DNA of 5,449 nucleotides, from assembly GCA_041859375.1 (NCBI GenBank), contig JBHEKP010000272.1:1-5449 (forward strand), read 5' to 3'. Below the pieces are notes generated by a model. It worked only from the letters and a program-made list of their open reading frames with translations. It did not search any database and was not told where the DNA came from. A program made the translations under genes and the position numbers. The DNA comes from JBHEKP01 sp041859375 (GTDB taxonomy: Bacteria > Hydrogenedentota > Hydrogenedentia > Hydrogenedentales > CAITNO01). The first letter of the stretch is position 1. Each line of letters begins with the position of its first letter. Shown piece by piece: positions 4,389 through 5,449 of the stretch.

Positions 4389-5449
4389 CTACCTCTTCGT
4401 CTCCGCCTCCACCAGCGCGATCTCCTCCGCCGTCAGGCCGTAAAGCCCGTAGACCAGCCGGTTGATCTCCCCGTCCGTCGCCGCAATCTGGCGCTCCACC
4501 ACCGTCCGCTGCGCCGCCGAGTCCGCCTCACCAAGCCGCTTGTGAAGCGCCAGCATGGACGTCACCAGCGTGACCATGCGGTCGTGGAGAACGCGTTCCT
4601 TGGCCACACCCAAGTCAACGGTGCATATTGGAAGCGTTTCGATGTATTGCCGATTAAGCGCCACGTAGCCCCCGCGAAAGCTCGTGCTTGACGCGCATAT
4701 CAGGGCGCTTAGAAGTGTGCTATTCAATATCCCCAGAAGATACAGAGCGGAGACGGAGACATCGGGTTTCAAAACAATGCCGTAGCCGCCGCCACCGCCG
4801 CCCCCACTTCCCACAAAGTAATAGTCGCCGCAAAGATCAAAAGCGAAGCAGCTCCCAGTTGCAAGAGAAGGCACGAGAATCTTGGGCTGCTCAAACAACG
4901 TATGGTTTTTCCGATAGACGTAACCGTGCCATTCACGGCCCATTTTTCCTTTGTTCCGCGCTGCAAGCCGCAGTTTGTTTTCCTCCAGATACTTCCATGT
5001 GAGAGGAAAGCGCTTCTGATAGTCAGATGCAGGGATGAGAATGGATTTTCCGCCGCCCATCTCGTAGGGAAAGATGAGGCACTTCGTGACATCCGAGAAG
5101 TGGTAGCGCCTGATATTACGTGAGCCTTTCAAGAAGCACTTGACATGGCCCTTCTCAAACCAATGTTCCCGGCCGGTGGCCTTAGAAGCGCAGAGTATTC
5201 TGTCTCCTGTCTCTGATACCCTCTCAAGGATGAAGACATCATCTGCGTCTGTCTGTAATCCGACAAACAATCGGGCGAGGTGTCCCAGTTCAACTCCCGT
5301 TCCAGCCAAACGGCTTGAAAGTTGCCCACGGCCACCCACACCGAAGTTCCACTCCGGTGCCGCGACCTGATCCGCGGGCACCATCTCTTCCGTCGCCTCA
5401 CCGGTGGCGCGCCACTTGGGGAGGTTCTCCACCTTCACATAGCGGCACT
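4389..5449 (-). CDS. Type IIG/Eco57I-like restriction-modification methyltransferase, C-terminal part
   Basis: The frame is open to the right edge. The three codons upstream of the apparent GTG start (5436-5438) are Cys-Arg-Tyr with no stop, and the text reads as mid-protein, so the N-terminal part lies outside. Numbering from that Cys, 352 residues are visible. The linker ends with EWNF near 32-35. A TaqI/Eco57I-type target-recognition domain follows, with a glycine run FVGSGGGGGGGYG (211-223), LLGILNS (237-243), SFRGGYVALNRQYIETLPI (255-273). The helical tail includes EINRLVYGLYGLTAEEIALVE, typical of Eco57I-class enzymes that methylate adenine and, in type IIG, also cut. No methylase catalytic motif (NPPY) or nuclease motif is inside the window, so cleavage activity cannot be judged. 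The recognition domain has clearly lower GC than both flanks, suggesting a transferred module. Confidence 0.88.
   Translation of the reverse strand, partial: CRYVKVENLPKWRATGEATEEMVPADQVAAPEWNFGVGGRGQLSSRLAGTGVELGHLARLFVGLQTDADDVFILERVSETGDRILCASKATGREHWFEKGHVKCFLKGSRNIRRYHFSDVTKCLIFPYEMGGGKSILIPASDYQKRFPLTWKYLEENKLRLAARNKGKMGREWHGYVYRKNHTLFEQPKILVPSLATGSCFAFDLCGDYYFVGSGGGGGGGYGIVLKPDVSVSALYLLGILNSTLLSALICASSTSFRGGYVALNRQYIETLPICTVDLGVAKERVLHDRMVTLVTSMLALHKRLGEADSAAQRTVVERQIAATDGEINRLVYGLYGLTAEEIALVEAETKR

Noticed and set aside
3707..4691. Overlapping plus-strand frames across the repeat-filled spacer
   Set aside because: They are serine/proline/leucine-rich readings of pyrimidine tracts and 9-bp repeats, running antisense into the isomerase and methyltransferase genes.
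5436..5438. GTG as the true start of the methyltransferase-like gene
   Set aside because: The codons before it are open to the window edge, no ribosome site can be seen, and the sequence starts in what is normally the linker after the catalytic domain.

Overview
The window looks like a piece of a GC-rich (roughly 65% in most genes) bacterial chromosome. A secreted DUF1080-type protein, a Tat-signal-bearing RpiB/LacAB-family isomerase, a membrane glycosyltransferase of the PMT/ArnT type, and spacers full of short interspersed repeats suggest an environmental PVC-group or Hydrogenedentes-like organism. That placement is an impression from gene content, not a demonstrated assignment.

Layout, left to right. 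1-223 (minus): the first 74 residues of a secreted beta-propeller protein that runs off the left edge. 224-432: a repeat-filled spacer with two copies of a 46-bp palindromic element and a 9-bp tandem repeat. 433-1947 (minus): a complete family-39/PMT_2-type glycosyltransferase with a TTG start supported by a GGAG ribosome site. 1948-2010: a 63-bp divergent spacer. 2011-2721 (plus): a secreted DUF1080 (3-keto-disaccharide hydrolase-type) protein. 2842-3246 (plus): a small membrane protein that I do not recognise, preceded by a hairpin that runs into its ribosome site. 3226-3352: four copies of a 32-bp repeat at the junction of two convergent genes. 3364-3918 (minus): an RpiB/LacA/LacB-family isomerase with a Tat-type leader and a second, internal start. 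3919-4388: a gene-free spacer holding two copies of a 94-bp repeat and a short palindrome. 4389-5449 (minus): the C-terminal part (target-recognition domain and helical tail) of an Eco57I/type IIG-like restriction-modification methyltransferase, open to the right edge.

The genes do not form one pathway. The DUF1080 protein and the isomerase are both compatible with handling of sugars outside or inside the cell. The glycosyltransferase would act at the outer face of the inner membrane. The methyltransferase belongs to a separate DNA-defence locus.

The observations most worth a second look are: (i) a block of about 50% GC that covers the DNA-recognition domain of the methyltransferase and is flanked by 62-67% GC, suggesting a swapped specificity module; (ii) the isomerase, which has two well-formed start sites that would give exported and cytoplasmic forms and which lacks the usual RpiB histidines; (iii) the concentration of several unrelated repeat families in the spacers downstream of gene 3' ends, one of which supplies the end of a coding sequence. 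I did not find a clearly new multi-gene system in this window.
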